A stretch of 64,000 nt of DNA from Terrisporobacter petrolearius (lineage in GTDB: Bacteria > Bacillota > Clostridia > Peptostreptococcales > Peptostreptococcaceae): the NCBI RefSeq assembly GCF_020748185.1, contig NZ_JAHZMO010000014.1, positions 1-64,000 on the forward strand, written 5' to 3'. The notes under the pieces were generated by a model. The model was not told the origin of the DNA. It made no database searches and saw only the letters and a list, made by a program, of their open reading frames with translations. Position numbers and translations under genes: made by a program. Position 1 is the stretch's first letter, and each line of letters opens with the position of its first letter. Below, piece by piece: positions 42,987-51,298 of this stretch.

Positions 42987-44168
42987 TTAATCGGCAAACA
43001 AAATTTTCATTCTTGTTTTTAATGAAATATTAGATAAATCTTCTCTACTCACAATTTTACTAGCACCTAAAATTTCTCCATCATCATTATAGTACTTAAT
43101 TACACCTAATACATCGCCTTTTTTAATAGGCAATTTAAGTTCTTTAAAAGTAAGTTGTGTGTTTATATTTTCATCGTTTTTTTTCACTATTATTAAATCT
43201 TCCTTACTTTCTAAAGTTATTTCTAGTTCTTCTAGACCCTTTAAATATTTTTTACCAATTAAATCTTCTTTACTCATAACTTTTTGTGTGGTGAAATTTT
43301 CCTTGCCATACTTAAGCATTGCAAGACACGCTTGAATTCTTTTATTTTTATGATTGGCTCCAAGAGATACTCCTATTAGTCTATTTTCTATATTTTTAGT
43401 ATCTTCATTGATTTTCATTGAAAAAGCTAAACAATATCCTGCATTACCTGTATATCCTGTTTTTATTCCATCTACTTCAGGTATTATAGAAAGAAGTCCA
43501 TTGGTGTTATTTTTGCAAAAACCTCTCTTTGAATAAGTGTAAGTTTGCATATCTGTTATGGCTGTTACTTCTTTTTCATAGTTATCCATCATAAATTTAC
43601 CTAATTTAGCAATATCTCTTGCTGTAGAAATATTTTCTTTTGGTGGTTTTTTAGGATCTGACAAACTATATATGGGAAGACCATTACAATTTACAAATGA
43701 GGTATTTTCCATTCCTATTTCTTTTGCTCTTTTATTCATTCTCTCTACAAATTTTTCTTCACTTTTTCCAATGTGTTTTGATATTGCCACCGCTGCATCA
43801 TTTCCTGATACTATCATTAAGCCCTTCATGAGTTCTATTAGTGGTACCTCTTCTCCTTCTTTTAATTTATAAGAAGAACCTCTTACCTTTGCTATATCTT
43901 TGTCTACTACAATAATATCTTGAGGATTTACCTCCTTATTATTAATTGCTTCAATAGCAATCAAAAATGTCATCATTTTACTAAGACTAGCTAAAGGTCT
44001 TTTTTCATCAGGATTTTTCCCATATAGCACTCTACCAGTGTCTTGATCAATTAGTATGGATGATTTGGAAAACTTGTCAACATTTTTATTCTCACCATAA
44101 GAAAAATTAGGAGTAACAATACTTATAATGATTAGAAAAACTAGTAATACTTGTAATCCCTTTTTCAA
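42987..44168 (-). CDS. D-alanyl-D-alanine carboxypeptidase (PBP5/DacA family)
   Basis: A penicillin-binding protein of about 393 aa that trims pentapeptide stems. Signal peptide (about 1-26, ending FSYG). Active-site SxxK is in PLASLSKMMTF, SxN in VSGNDAAV and KTG in DGIKTGYTGNAGYC. A C-terminal beta domain follows (about 290-390), but the final amphipathic anchor is short (NISLKTRMKILF). The frame opens at a GTG at 44177; I prefer the TTG at 44168 because that GTG is part of the AAGGTGAG ribosome site. Close to but not in the rpsB unit. Confidence 0.93.
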   Translation of the reverse strand: MKKGLQVLLVFLIIISIVTPNFSYGENKNVDKFSKSSILIDQDTGRVLYGKNPDEKRPLASLSKMMTFLIAIEAINNKEVNPQDIIVVDKDIAKVRGSSYKLKEGEEVPLIELMKGLMIVSGNDAAVAISKHIGKSEEKFVERMNKRAKEIGMENTSFVNCNGLPIYSLSDPKKPPKENISTARDIAKLGKFMMDNYEKEVTAITDMQTYTYSKRGFCKNNTNGLLSIIPEVDGIKTGYTGNAGYCLAFSMKINEDTKNIENRLIGVSLGANHKNKRIQACLAMLKYGKENFTTQKVMSKEDLIGKKYLKGLEELEITLESKEDLIIVKKNDENINTQLTFKELKLPIKKGDVLGVIKYYNDDGEILGASKIVSREDLSNISLKTRMKILFAD

Positions 44169-44248
44169 AATTCTCACCTTCTTGGTAACTTTAGTCTAAA
44201 TTATTTTTCCCCTTTAATTGCGTAATAATCTTGAATTATTTTCTAAAA

Positions 44249-45304
44249 TTATTTTATCATTCTTGAGAATAATACAGATGTCCATGTGGCATGTATTGTT
44301 ATTCCTAAAAAAACTTCTATACATACTAAAATTTTACTTAATAAACCAAATGCAATAAAATCACCGTATCCTACAGTGCTAAATGTCATCATAGAAAAAT
44401 ACCAGGATTCCATATAAAAAGTAACAAGTTCATAAAGTGAGCATGTATTATTTAATAAATTTATCTTTATTAATCCCTGATAAAGACTGTTTATTCCTGT
44501 AAACAAATATATAAAAGCAAATAAGCTTATAATTAAAAAGCTTATTAATAGCAACCTTATAGGTTTTTCACCATATCCTATAAAATGTTTTGATAAAAAG
44601 TCAAAAAAGTCATTAACTAAATAATCCATGTATCCCTTGTATTTATTTACTTTCAAGAAATTGCTAGCATAATTTCTTTCATTATAATAATAATAGCCAA
44701 TATTTTCGTTATCTTCTATTATTTTTGCTTGTATTCTAGCTATTTTATAATTATTTTTCCCACATAAGTAGTTTTTTTCATTATAATATGTATCTTTTAA
44801 AATAAATTTTGTATATGGTGAAAATACAATTCCATCTAAGCGAGGAAAATTAACACATCTTTTTACTATAAGTTTTTGGCCATTAAAATATGATTTTTCA
44901 AAGACTTCTTCATTTATGTATTTAGAATTAAAAATAGTTTTATTGAATATACAATTTCCTAAAAAAGCTGACTGATTAAAATTAACACAAGATTCAAATT
45001 TTACATTTGTAAAATCTACAGTACTATTAAATCTAAAACCACTAAAGTTGGCTTCTTCTTTAAATACAGCCTCACAAAATATTAATTTTTCGTAGTCAAA
45101 GTTTACTAATTTATTAATATCAAATTTATCTTCAAAGCAAAAACCTGTAAAATCGCTAACTTTACCTTTTTTTATATAGGCCTGAAATAAAGCTCTTTGT
45201 CTTTTATTTTTATTCTCCTTATGAAAAATACAATATCCAGATGAGTCCGCACCCCTGCAGCATTTTAAATTTCTATCTTCATTAGAAACCCACTTACAAT
45301 TCAT
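44249..45304 (-). CDS. Pentapeptide-repeat protein fused to a two-TM potassium channel
   Basis: A 351-aa protein of unusual layout. The N-terminus has a Cys/His cluster (C3, C15, C16, C25, H28) that could bind zinc. Residues about 50-150 are degenerate pentapeptide repeats with Phe every fifth position (ANFSGFRFNSTVDFTNVKF, NFNQSAFLGNCIF). Residues about 245-351 form an ion-channel unit: TM1 (IRLLLISFLIISLFAFIYLF), pore loop with the K+ filter T310-VGYGD315, and TM2 (ILVCIEVFLGITIHATW). AGGAGG precedes the ATG. The cytoplasmic repeat part may gate the channel or bind a partner. Single gene. Confidence 0.85.
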   Translation of the reverse strand: MNCKWVSNEDRNLKCCRGADSSGYCIFHKENKNKRQRALFQAYIKKGKVSDFTGFCFEDKFDINKLVNFDYEKLIFCEAVFKEEANFSGFRFNSTVDFTNVKFESCVNFNQSAFLGNCIFNKTIFNSKYINEEVFEKSYFNGQKLIVKRCVNFPRLDGIVFSPYTKFILKDTYYNEKNYLCGKNNYKIARIQAKIIEDNENIGYYYYNERNYASNFLKVNKYKGYMDYLVNDFFDFLSKHFIGYGEKPIRLLLISFLIISLFAFIYLFTGINSLYQGLIKINLLNNTCSLYELVTFYMESWYFSMMTFSTVGYGDFIAFGLLSKILVCIEVFLGITIHATWTSVLFSRMIK

Positions 45305-45497
45305 TTTTGCCTCCTGTCAATAAAGTCTGTTATTAGTTTTTATAAATTAGGTTTTTATATGCATTATTAATTATATCAATTATTGTATTTTGTTGTACTT
45401 AGATATATTTTTTAAATATTTAAAATTTCATAATTTTCTAACTTGTAATTAACTTTATCAACTTCCCCTCATACAATATATATTATAAGAATAGAAG

Positions 45498-45632
45498 GTG
45501 AATGAGAATTCAACTTATAAAAATTTAGCTTTAACTGAAAAGGGATATGAAGAGATGACTTACTCTTGTACAGATTCTAGTTTAGCAACGAGACTTCTTA
45601 TACAGACTCTATCCTTAATTTTTTTTGAGTAA
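45498..45632 (+). pseudogene. Short orphan coding fragment, unrecognised
   Basis: An open frame of 44 codons from GTG 45498 to TAA 45630 reads KNLALTEKGYEEMTYSC and SSLATRLLIQTLSLIFFE. It has protein-like composition but no clear start signal, and might be the tail of a SIS-type regulator. The rest of the 550-base gap (45305-45857) shows only the inverted repeat listed next. Confidence 0.25.
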
Positions 45633-45800
45633 GTAGTGGAATTATATATACTAATTTAGATACTACTAATTTTTAAAATTATTAATTATGAAGTTCTCCA
45701 AAAGTAAATCTATCGCTAACTAGCCATAGGTTTATTTATGCGTATTTTATAAATCTTACATACACCATGCAAAGTATGATAGAATATAAGTATAGCGCAA

Positions 45801-45831
45801 AATTTTGATAAGTTAATCCCATTTATCAAAA
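45801..45831 (+). promoter_or_regulatory. Inverted repeat in the leader of the CarD-like gene
   Basis: ATTTTGATAA (45801-45810) and TTATCAAAAT (45822-45831) form a perfect 10-bp dyad, 26 bases before the start codon. It could be a leader hairpin or an operator. A weak promoter (TTACAT, 18 bases, TAGAAT) lies about 40 bases upstream. Confidence 0.4.
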
Positions 45832-45857
45832 TGATTATTATAAGGGGTGATTCTTAC

Positions 45858-46358
45858 ATGTTTAGCAAAAATGATTATGTAATTTATGGTTCAATGAGTG
45901 TTTGTAAAATATTAGATATTGTAGAAGAAGAAAACATCTACATAGGCCGTAAATCCTATTATGTAATACAACCAGTTTATTCTGATAAAAATACTATCAT
46001 CAAAGTTCCTACCGACAGTAAAAAATTACTTATGAGACACCTTCTATCAGAAAAAGAAGTCCTATCAATAATAAAAAGTATACCTTATTTAGATATACTT
46101 AAAATTGAAAACGATAGACAAAGAAGTGAGCACTTCAAATCATTAATAAAAAATAACGAATGCGAAGGATTGGCTCAGTTAGTAAAAAGTATTAACCTTA
46201 TCGAACAAGAAAAATTATCTATTGGGAAAAAAATATCTAAAACAGATGAAGATTTTAAAAAGACTGCTGAAAAATTAATAGATGAGGAATTTGCCACAGT
46301 TCTAAATATACCTGTCCAAGACGTACCTTCATTTATCTTAAACAATATTCCACAGTAG
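45858..46358 (+). CDS. CarD/CdnL-family transcription regulator
   Basis: A 166-aa protein with an N-terminal CarD_CdnL_TRCF Tudor-like domain (FSKNDYVIYGSMSVCKILDI, YYVIQPVYSDKNTIIKVPTD) that in the family binds the RNA polymerase beta subunit, and a helical C-terminal part with (Q/R)R-rich DNA-backbone contacts. I start at ATG 45858, after GGGGTGATT. CarD proteins stabilise open promoter complexes. Single gene. Confidence 0.88.
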   Translation: MFSKNDYVIYGSMSVCKILDIVEEENIYIGRKSYYVIQPVYSDKNTIIKVPTDSKKLLMRHLLSEKEVLSIIKSIPYLDILKIENDRQRSEHFKSLIKNNECEGLAQLVKSINLIEQEKLSIGKKISKTDEDFKKTAEKLIDEEFATVLNIPVQDVPSFILNNIPQ

Positions 46359-46504
46359 AGTAGGATTTTTTAACCTTATCTTTTTTAAAATTACGGATTT
46401 TTACAAATAATTCCATTTACTTTTCTAAGTGGATAACTTATAATTATATTCATAAGTGGGAACTTATACATCTAGTATAAGTATGACGCTAGCCCAAATA
46501 AAAG

Positions 46505-46530
46505 AGCCGTATTTTATACGGCTTTTTTTC
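46505..46530 (+). terminator. Terminator of the CarD-like gene
   Basis: AGCCGTAT, TTT loop, ATACGGCT and seven more T. Convergent with the DNA polymerase gene, whose stop lies a few bases away. Confidence 0.9.
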
Positions 46531-46534
46531 ATAT

Positions 46535-48295
46535 TTAAATCATATTAAAATAGTCAAATAAAGTAAATGAGTTTTCTGGAATAAAACTTTCCAACCTGTC
46601 TTTTGCCAGCTTAATATACCATGACTTGTCTAACTTGTGTGGTATTTCTTTATTAATCACCTGACTATTATCAATAAAAACTCTATCAGGAGTATAACTT
46701 ATCTTTTCTAATTTTCCATCACTTTTCATTTTCATTATGGCCTTATCACTACTTAATTTACTTGCAAATACTCTAAGAACTTTAAGATTTATATTTTCTT
46801 TACCATAAACTGCATGGCTATACTTACCTGTAATTTTGATACATTTTTGAAAGTCTATTAGATTATTGCTATCATTAACCGTTTTTTCTATTTCTATATT
46901 ATTAATCAACTTTTGTTTAATAGCTTTATTAACAATAGGTAAATCATTATCTATTAAACTTAGTTTTTTTACATAAGCCCCCTTACTTTTTATGCTATTG
47001 TCTTCTTTAACGTAAACATAATTATTTACATCTTTTTGAATTATTTTTTTTATAAAATCATGATCTAAGTTCATTTTTGTTCTTTTACTCCACTCTTTAC
47101 ATATCTCTAAATATTTATCTACATCTTCCTTAGAGTTAAATTTAAACATAACACCATCTGTGTTTCCTTGTATAAATTCTGCTCTATGACCAAAAGTTAA
47201 TTCAACTTTTTCTATTAAATCAAGAAGTAATAATTGCCCATTGACACAAATAGCTATTCCCTGCCTTTGATCATATAAATCATTATTTATATCTAAACAT
47301 GCGCCATACGTGGAGTTAAGTACAAGTTTAAGTGATTTTTCTATAGGATTTTTTTCTTTTTTAAATTTAAATCTTGTATCTCTTATTTCTTTAAATTTAC
47401 TTGGATTTTGTACATTTCTACTAAGAAGACCATATTCTATCATAATAGATGGATAAAAGGAACTAACATCAGAGTTTACAATAAATTTTTCACCTTCATA
47501 TTTTTTTCTTGCAGAATGAAGGCCTCCCCATCCAAAATCTGTGACAACTCCATATACATTTGTTCTTAGATATTTTTTGAAATCTCTATTATTATAATCT
47601 TCATACCATTGCTTTATATTATTATACTTACTAAGTTTTATAATATTAACTATTTCAAACTCTACTATATCTTCTCTAGGATAATTAGGCTTTTTAGCAC
47701 CCAGAATATATGCACTTAACTGAGCCTCTGTTTTGTTTATCATACTTTCATCTAATTTAAAATATTCTATTAATCCCAGTTGTGCCTCGTACTTGTAATA
47801 CACTTCTCGGAACACTTTAAAAGTCATTCTAACATCATGAAAACAATAAGTAGTAAGCTCTTCAATTTCTTCTTTTGTAGGATATCTATTTAAATCAAAA
47901 GGAACAGTACTTTCTCTTATATCTTCTCCCATAAATAATTCTAATTCTTTTAAACTTCTATAACTGTCATTTAATTCAAAAATGTTTATGGCAATTTTAT
48001 TTAAACTTCTGTCTACTGCATAAGGAGAAATATTTTGTTCAATTATCTTTTCTGATATAATACAAGGATCTATTCCAGCAATTATTGCCTTCATTATCCA
48101 TTGATCATACCCCTTTATATTATATCCAACCCAAATAGAATCTTTGTTTTTGTTAAAAACTCTAAGAAACTCTTCCCTATCATTAACAATAACATGCTCC
48201 TTTTCTGTTTTATAATCTTTCATGCAGCACATCCAAAATCCACCTTTGGACAATACTTCAAAATCAATAATTATACGTCTTCTCTCTTTTTTCAT
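46535..48295 (-). CDS. Phage-type family B DNA polymerase with 3'-5' exonuclease
   Basis: A 586-aa protein with both halves of a compact PolB. Exonuclease motifs: ExoI D11-F-E13, ExoII GYN59IKGYD64, ExoIII Y150CFHD154. Polymerase motifs: A D276VSSFYPS, B K323LVLN327STYG, C reads GN378TD380G, so the first Asp of the usual DTDS is Asn while the second, the metal ligand, is kept. The same NTDG form occurs in phage enzymes. It is shorter than cellular PolB and lacks a recognisable terminal-protein region. No phage genes flank it. AAGGAAT precedes the ATG. It may be a domesticated phage gene or a repair polymerase. Confidence 0.85.
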   Translation of the reverse strand: MKKERRRIIIDFEVLSKGGFWMCCMKDYKTEKEHVIVNDREEFLRVFNKNKDSIWVGYNIKGYDQWIMKAIIAGIDPCIISEKIIEQNISPYAVDRSLNKIAINIFELNDSYRSLKELELFMGEDIRESTVPFDLNRYPTKEEIEELTTYCFHDVRMTFKVFREVYYKYEAQLGLIEYFKLDESMINKTEAQLSAYILGAKKPNYPREDIVEFEIVNIIKLSKYNNIKQWYEDYNNRDFKKYLRTNVYGVVTDFGWGGLHSARKKYEGEKFIVNSDVSSFYPSIMIEYGLLSRNVQNPSKFKEIRDTRFKFKKEKNPIEKSLKLVLNSTYGACLDINNDLYDQRQGIAICVNGQLLLLDLIEKVELTFGHRAEFIQGNTDGVMFKFNSKEDVDKYLEICKEWSKRTKMNLDHDFIKKIIQKDVNNYVYVKEDNSIKSKGAYVKKLSLIDNDLPIVNKAIKQKLINNIEIEKTVNDSNNLIDFQKCIKITGKYSHAVYGKENINLKVLRVFASKLSSDKAIMKMKSDGKLEKISYTPDRVFIDNSQVINKEIPHKLDKSWYIKLAKDRLESFIPENSFTLFDYFNMI

Positions 48296-48387
48296 ATGAT
48301 TATTCCTTTATTTTTTATAATAATTTATATTATATATTTTACCTTATATACTTTTTTTAAAACTATTAGTTTTATACTAAAAATAAA

Positions 48388-48421
48388 AACCTTAGACTGA
48401 ATTTCCTTCAATCTAAGGTTT
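48388..48421 (-). terminator. Terminator of the PepSY gene
   Basis: AACCTTAGA/TCTAAGGTT stem, continued by a mismatched part; on the minus strand followed by TTTTTATTTTT. It separates the PepSY gene from the polymerase gene. Confidence 0.75.
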
Positions 48422-48465
48422 CTTATTAACATTATTTATATTTTACCACTAAAAATTATTTTTTA

Positions 48466-49167
48466 TTAATCATTATCTTTTTCAAATTCTGTTATTTTCC
48501 CAGTTATAGCGTTAACTGTTATTTCATATTCATAGTTACCTTTTCTTAATTTACCTTCATATTCTGGTGTTTTATCATTGTCTAACTCAAATTTAACTAT
48601 TTTTGCTCCTGGAACTTTTTTTAACATTATCTCTTTTGCTTTAGTCTCTCCTATTAATTTTTTAGAAGATGTTTTTATTTTTTCTTTTTCAAATTCTGTT
48701 ATTTTTCCAGTTTTAGCATTTACTGTTATTTCATATTCATAGTTACCTTTTCTTAATTCACCTTCATACTCAGCAGTATCATCTTTATCTAATTTGAATT
48801 TTACTATTTTTGCTCCTGGAACTTTCTTTAACATTATTTCTTTTGCTTTAGCTTCTCCTATGTATTTTGAAGAAGATGTTTTTATTTTTTCTTTTTCGTA
48901 ATCTGTTATTTTTCCGCTCTTTGCATTTACATCTATTTCGTACTTATAACTTCCTTTTGTCAATTCTCCTTCGTACTCTGGAGTCTTATCATTATCTAGT
49001 CTAAATTTAACTATCTTCGCTCCCGGAACTTTCTTTAACATTATTTCCTTTGCTTTTGTACTTCCTATAAGTTTAGATGCTGCATCCGCCGCTCCTACTT
49101 GTGATAATGCTGTTGATGACGTAAGAATTACACCTAAAGCTACTGCTACCATTTTGTTTAATTTCAT
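48466..49167 (-). CDS. Secreted protein of three tandem PepSY-like repeats
   Basis: A 233-aa exported protein. After a signal peptide (about 1-26) come three near-identical units of about 65 residues, each with AKEIMLKKVPGAKIVKF, a D/K-rich turn, YEGEL, KGxYxYEI and VNAKTGKITEFEKEKIKTSS. These are PepSY modules, known as protease-inhibiting or metal/peptide binding domains outside the cell. The repeats are so similar at DNA level that recombination could change their number. No anchor is visible. Confidence 0.88.
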   Translation of the reverse strand: MKLNKMVAVALGVILTSSTALSQVGAADAASKLIGSTKAKEIMLKKVPGAKIVKFRLDNDKTPEYEGELTKGSYKYEIDVNAKSGKITDYEKEKIKTSSSKYIGEAKAKEIMLKKVPGAKIVKFKLDKDDTAEYEGELRKGNYEYEITVNAKTGKITEFEKEKIKTSSKKLIGETKAKEIMLKKVPGAKIVKFELDNDKTPEYEGKLRKGNYEYEITVNAITGKITEFEKDND

Positions 49168-49303
49168 TGAAATCTCTCCTTTTTTATTTTTTACACTATA
49201 TATACAAAGGTTAAGTTCTGTTTTGGGTACCTTTTTTATAAAAAAGTAAAAGTTTTTTTAAAAGTTTTTTAAAATTTCAATAAAACATTCAAAACTTAAT
49301 ATT

Positions 49304-50674
49304 TTAGCTTATTTTTTCTCCATCTGATTTATTTTTTTCATCTAAATAATCTAAGTACAATTTAGTTTCAGATATAATTATTGGCGATAAGGCAAGTAAA
49401 GCGATTAAATTTGGTAGTGCCATAAGACCATTTACAATATCAGCTATAATCCAAACCATTTCTAATTTTAAAAATGCTCCAAGTAGCACCATAAGTACAA
49501 ATAAACCTCTAAACAAATTTATTTTTTTTACCCCAAATAGAAATTCAAAGCATCTTTCTCCATAATAGCTCCATCCAAGGATAGTTGTAAATGCAAATAA
49601 ACTTAAACTTATTGTTAAAAATATTGGTCCTGAATTTGGAAGTATTGATGCAAAAGCTGATTGAGTCATCAGTGCTCCATTTAAATCACTTTGCCAAACA
49701 CCTGAAATAATTAAAGATACTCCTGTTAAAGTACAAATTATTATACTATCTATAAATGTACCAGTCATTGATATTAGTCCTTGTTCTGCTGGCCACTTAG
49801 TTTTTGCTGCTGCAGCTGCAATAGGAGCACTACCAAGACCTGACTCATTTGAAAATACTCCACGAGCTATACCATTTCTAATAGCCATAGATACAGTTGC
49901 TCCAATAAAACCTCCCGTAGCCGCTTGACCAGTAAAGGCACTTTTAAATATTAATGTAAATGTTTCTGGTATTAATGTATAAAATTTCCCCAAAATAGTA
50001 AGACATATTAATATATATGCTACTGTCATAAAAGGAACTATTTTAGTTGCTACCTTTGATATACTTTGTAGCCCTCCAAATACAACTAACGCAACACAAA
50101 TTGCTAATATAACTCCTGTTATTTTAGGGTCTATATTAAAAGACCCTTGTACTGCATCTGTGATTGAGTTTACTTGTGAAAATGTACCTATCCCTAAAAG
50201 GGCTACTAGTATACCACTTATAGCAAAAAATAGTGCTAAAGGTCTCCATTTTTCACCCATACCATTTACTATATAGTACATGGGACCACCAGATACCTGA
50301 CCATTTTTGTCTTTAGTTCTAAATTTTATAGCAAGTAAACCTTCTGAATATTTGGTTGCCATTCCAAAGAATGCAGCAAGCCACATCCAAAATAATGCTC
50401 CTGGTCCACCAGCTTTGATTGCCGTAGCAACTCCAACTATATTACCTGTTCCTATTGTTGCTGCAAGAGCTGTGCATAAAGCTCCAAAACTTGAAATATC
50501 ACCATTACCTTCATTCTCAGCTTTAAAAATTAATTTTAATGCTTTAGGTAATTTGATAATTTGTATTAGTCCCAATCTTACTGTAAGGTAAATACCCGTA
50601 CCTACTAGTAACACTAATAATGGTGGCCCCCATATAAAACTGTCCACCTTATTTAATAAGTTAAGAAAATCCAT
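49304..50674 (-). CDS. Sodium:alanine/glycine symporter (AGCS family)
   Basis: A 456-aa transporter with about ten helices. AGCS signatures: GDISSFGALCTALAATIGTGNIVGVATAI and GARGVFSNESGLGSAPIAAAAA-like ARGVFSNESGLGSAPIAAAAA. I start at ATG 50674, after AAGGAGTG; the frame runs 31 codons further upstream without support. A tandem glycine riboswitch upstream shows that glycine is a relevant ligand, so glycine/alanine import is the probable job. The dispersed repeat copy 4 lies within its 5' leader. Confidence 0.94.
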   Translation of the reverse strand: MDFLNLLNKVDSFIWGPPLLVLLVGTGIYLTVRLGLIQIIKLPKALKLIFKAENEGNGDISSFGALCTALAATIGTGNIVGVATAIKAGGPGALFWMWLAAFFGMATKYSEGLLAIKFRTKDKNGQVSGGPMYYIVNGMGEKWRPLALFFAISGILVALLGIGTFSQVNSITDAVQGSFNIDPKITGVILAICVALVVFGGLQSISKVATKIVPFMTVAYILICLTILGKFYTLIPETFTLIFKSAFTGQAATGGFIGATVSMAIRNGIARGVFSNESGLGSAPIAAAAAKTKWPAEQGLISMTGTFIDSIIICTLTGVSLIISGVWQSDLNGALMTQSAFASILPNSGPIFLTISLSLFAFTTILGWSYYGERCFEFLFGVKKINLFRGLFVLMVLLGAFLKLEMVWIIADIVNGLMALPNLIALLALSPIIISETKLYLDYLDEKNKSDGEKIS

Positions 50675-50805
50675 AAAAAACACTCCTTTTGTAATTAAAT
50701 AATTTAAGTACAAAATCATATAATCCTTTATGAATAAAGACAAGAATAAATTGCATCCTGCATACAATTACAATATGCACTTTGCTAAAAATATAATAAT
50801 TTGGA

Positions 50806-50880
50806 ATATGTATGAAATTTTAGGCAACTACCTTGCTTAAGATTCACTTTTTTACTCTCCTAGGAACGTATTGATAATAC
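50806..50880 (-). repeat. Dispersed intergenic repeat, copy 4 (short)
   Basis: On the minus strand it follows the TTTTTTTACTTAC after the riboswitch terminator and contains GAGTAAAAAAGTGAA, the module AGCAAGGTAGTTGCC and TAAAATTTCATA shared with copies 1 and 2. It is inside the leader of the AGCS symporter gene. Confidence 0.65.
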
Positions 50881-50916
50881 AAGAATATATAAAAAGTATT
50901 ATAGTATCTTAGTAAG

Positions 50917-50950
50917 TAAAAAAATACTAAATCATAAAGATGATTTAGTA
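50917..50950 (-). terminator. Riboswitch terminator upstream of the AGCS gene
   Basis: TACTAAATCAT/ATGATTTAGTA (11 bp) with seven T on the minus strand. A second, shorter hairpin AAGCAT/ATGCTT lies between it and the aptamers (50974-50991). One of these should be the switchable terminator of the glycine riboswitch. Confidence 0.8.
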
Positions 50951-50999
50951 TAGGATTTCATACATATTAAAGAAAAGCATAAATATGCTTTACGTATAT

Positions 51000-51165
51000 T
51001 CTCTGTCCTTTTGCCTGAGAGATTGAGCAGTTAAGCCTTGCCCCTTCGGCTCCCTTTATGGGTATCTCCAGAGTTTCCTATTCTTTACAGTCCCACTTTT
51101 ATAAAAAGTACCTGAGAGTATAACTCCTTCGGCGTGTTCTAAAACAACTCTTCTGTAAAGCTTCA
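51000..51165 (-). promoter_or_regulatory. Tandem glycine riboswitch
   Basis: Two aptamers in series on the minus strand. Aptamer 1 is closed by CTTTACAG (51153-51160) and CTGTAAAG (pairing at 51083-51090) and contains GCCGAAGGAG and CTCTCAGGTA, then GGGACTG. Aptamer 2 has AACTCTGGAGA, GCCGAAGGGGCAA, CTCTCAGGCAAAAGGACAGAG. The arrangement is the classical cooperative form and controls the AGCS symporter gene. Confidence 0.96.
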
Positions 51166-51267
51166 TCAGATTATTGACTTGTTAACTTGTAACAATAATA
51201 GTATATTATCTTCTAACACTTGTCAAATAGATTAATTTAAATTCCTATAGAAAATTATTTCATTAAA

Positions 51268-51294
51268 AAATATGGGTTAAAATAACCCATATTT
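51268..51294 (-). terminator. Terminator of the pseudokinase operon
   Basis: AAATATGGGTTA/TAACCCATATTT; on the minus strand followed by a run of T. It lies directly past the bactofilin-like gene. Confidence 0.88.
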
Positions 51295-51298
51295 CTTA

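Noticed and set aside
46535-48295. Prophage
   Set aside because: A family B polymerase is the only phage-like gene; there is no integrase, capsid, lysis or repressor gene within the window.
48388-48421. Possible small RNA between the PepSY gene and the polymerase gene
   Set aside because: The hairpin is explained as the intrinsic terminator of the PepSY gene, and no promoter lies in the short gap.
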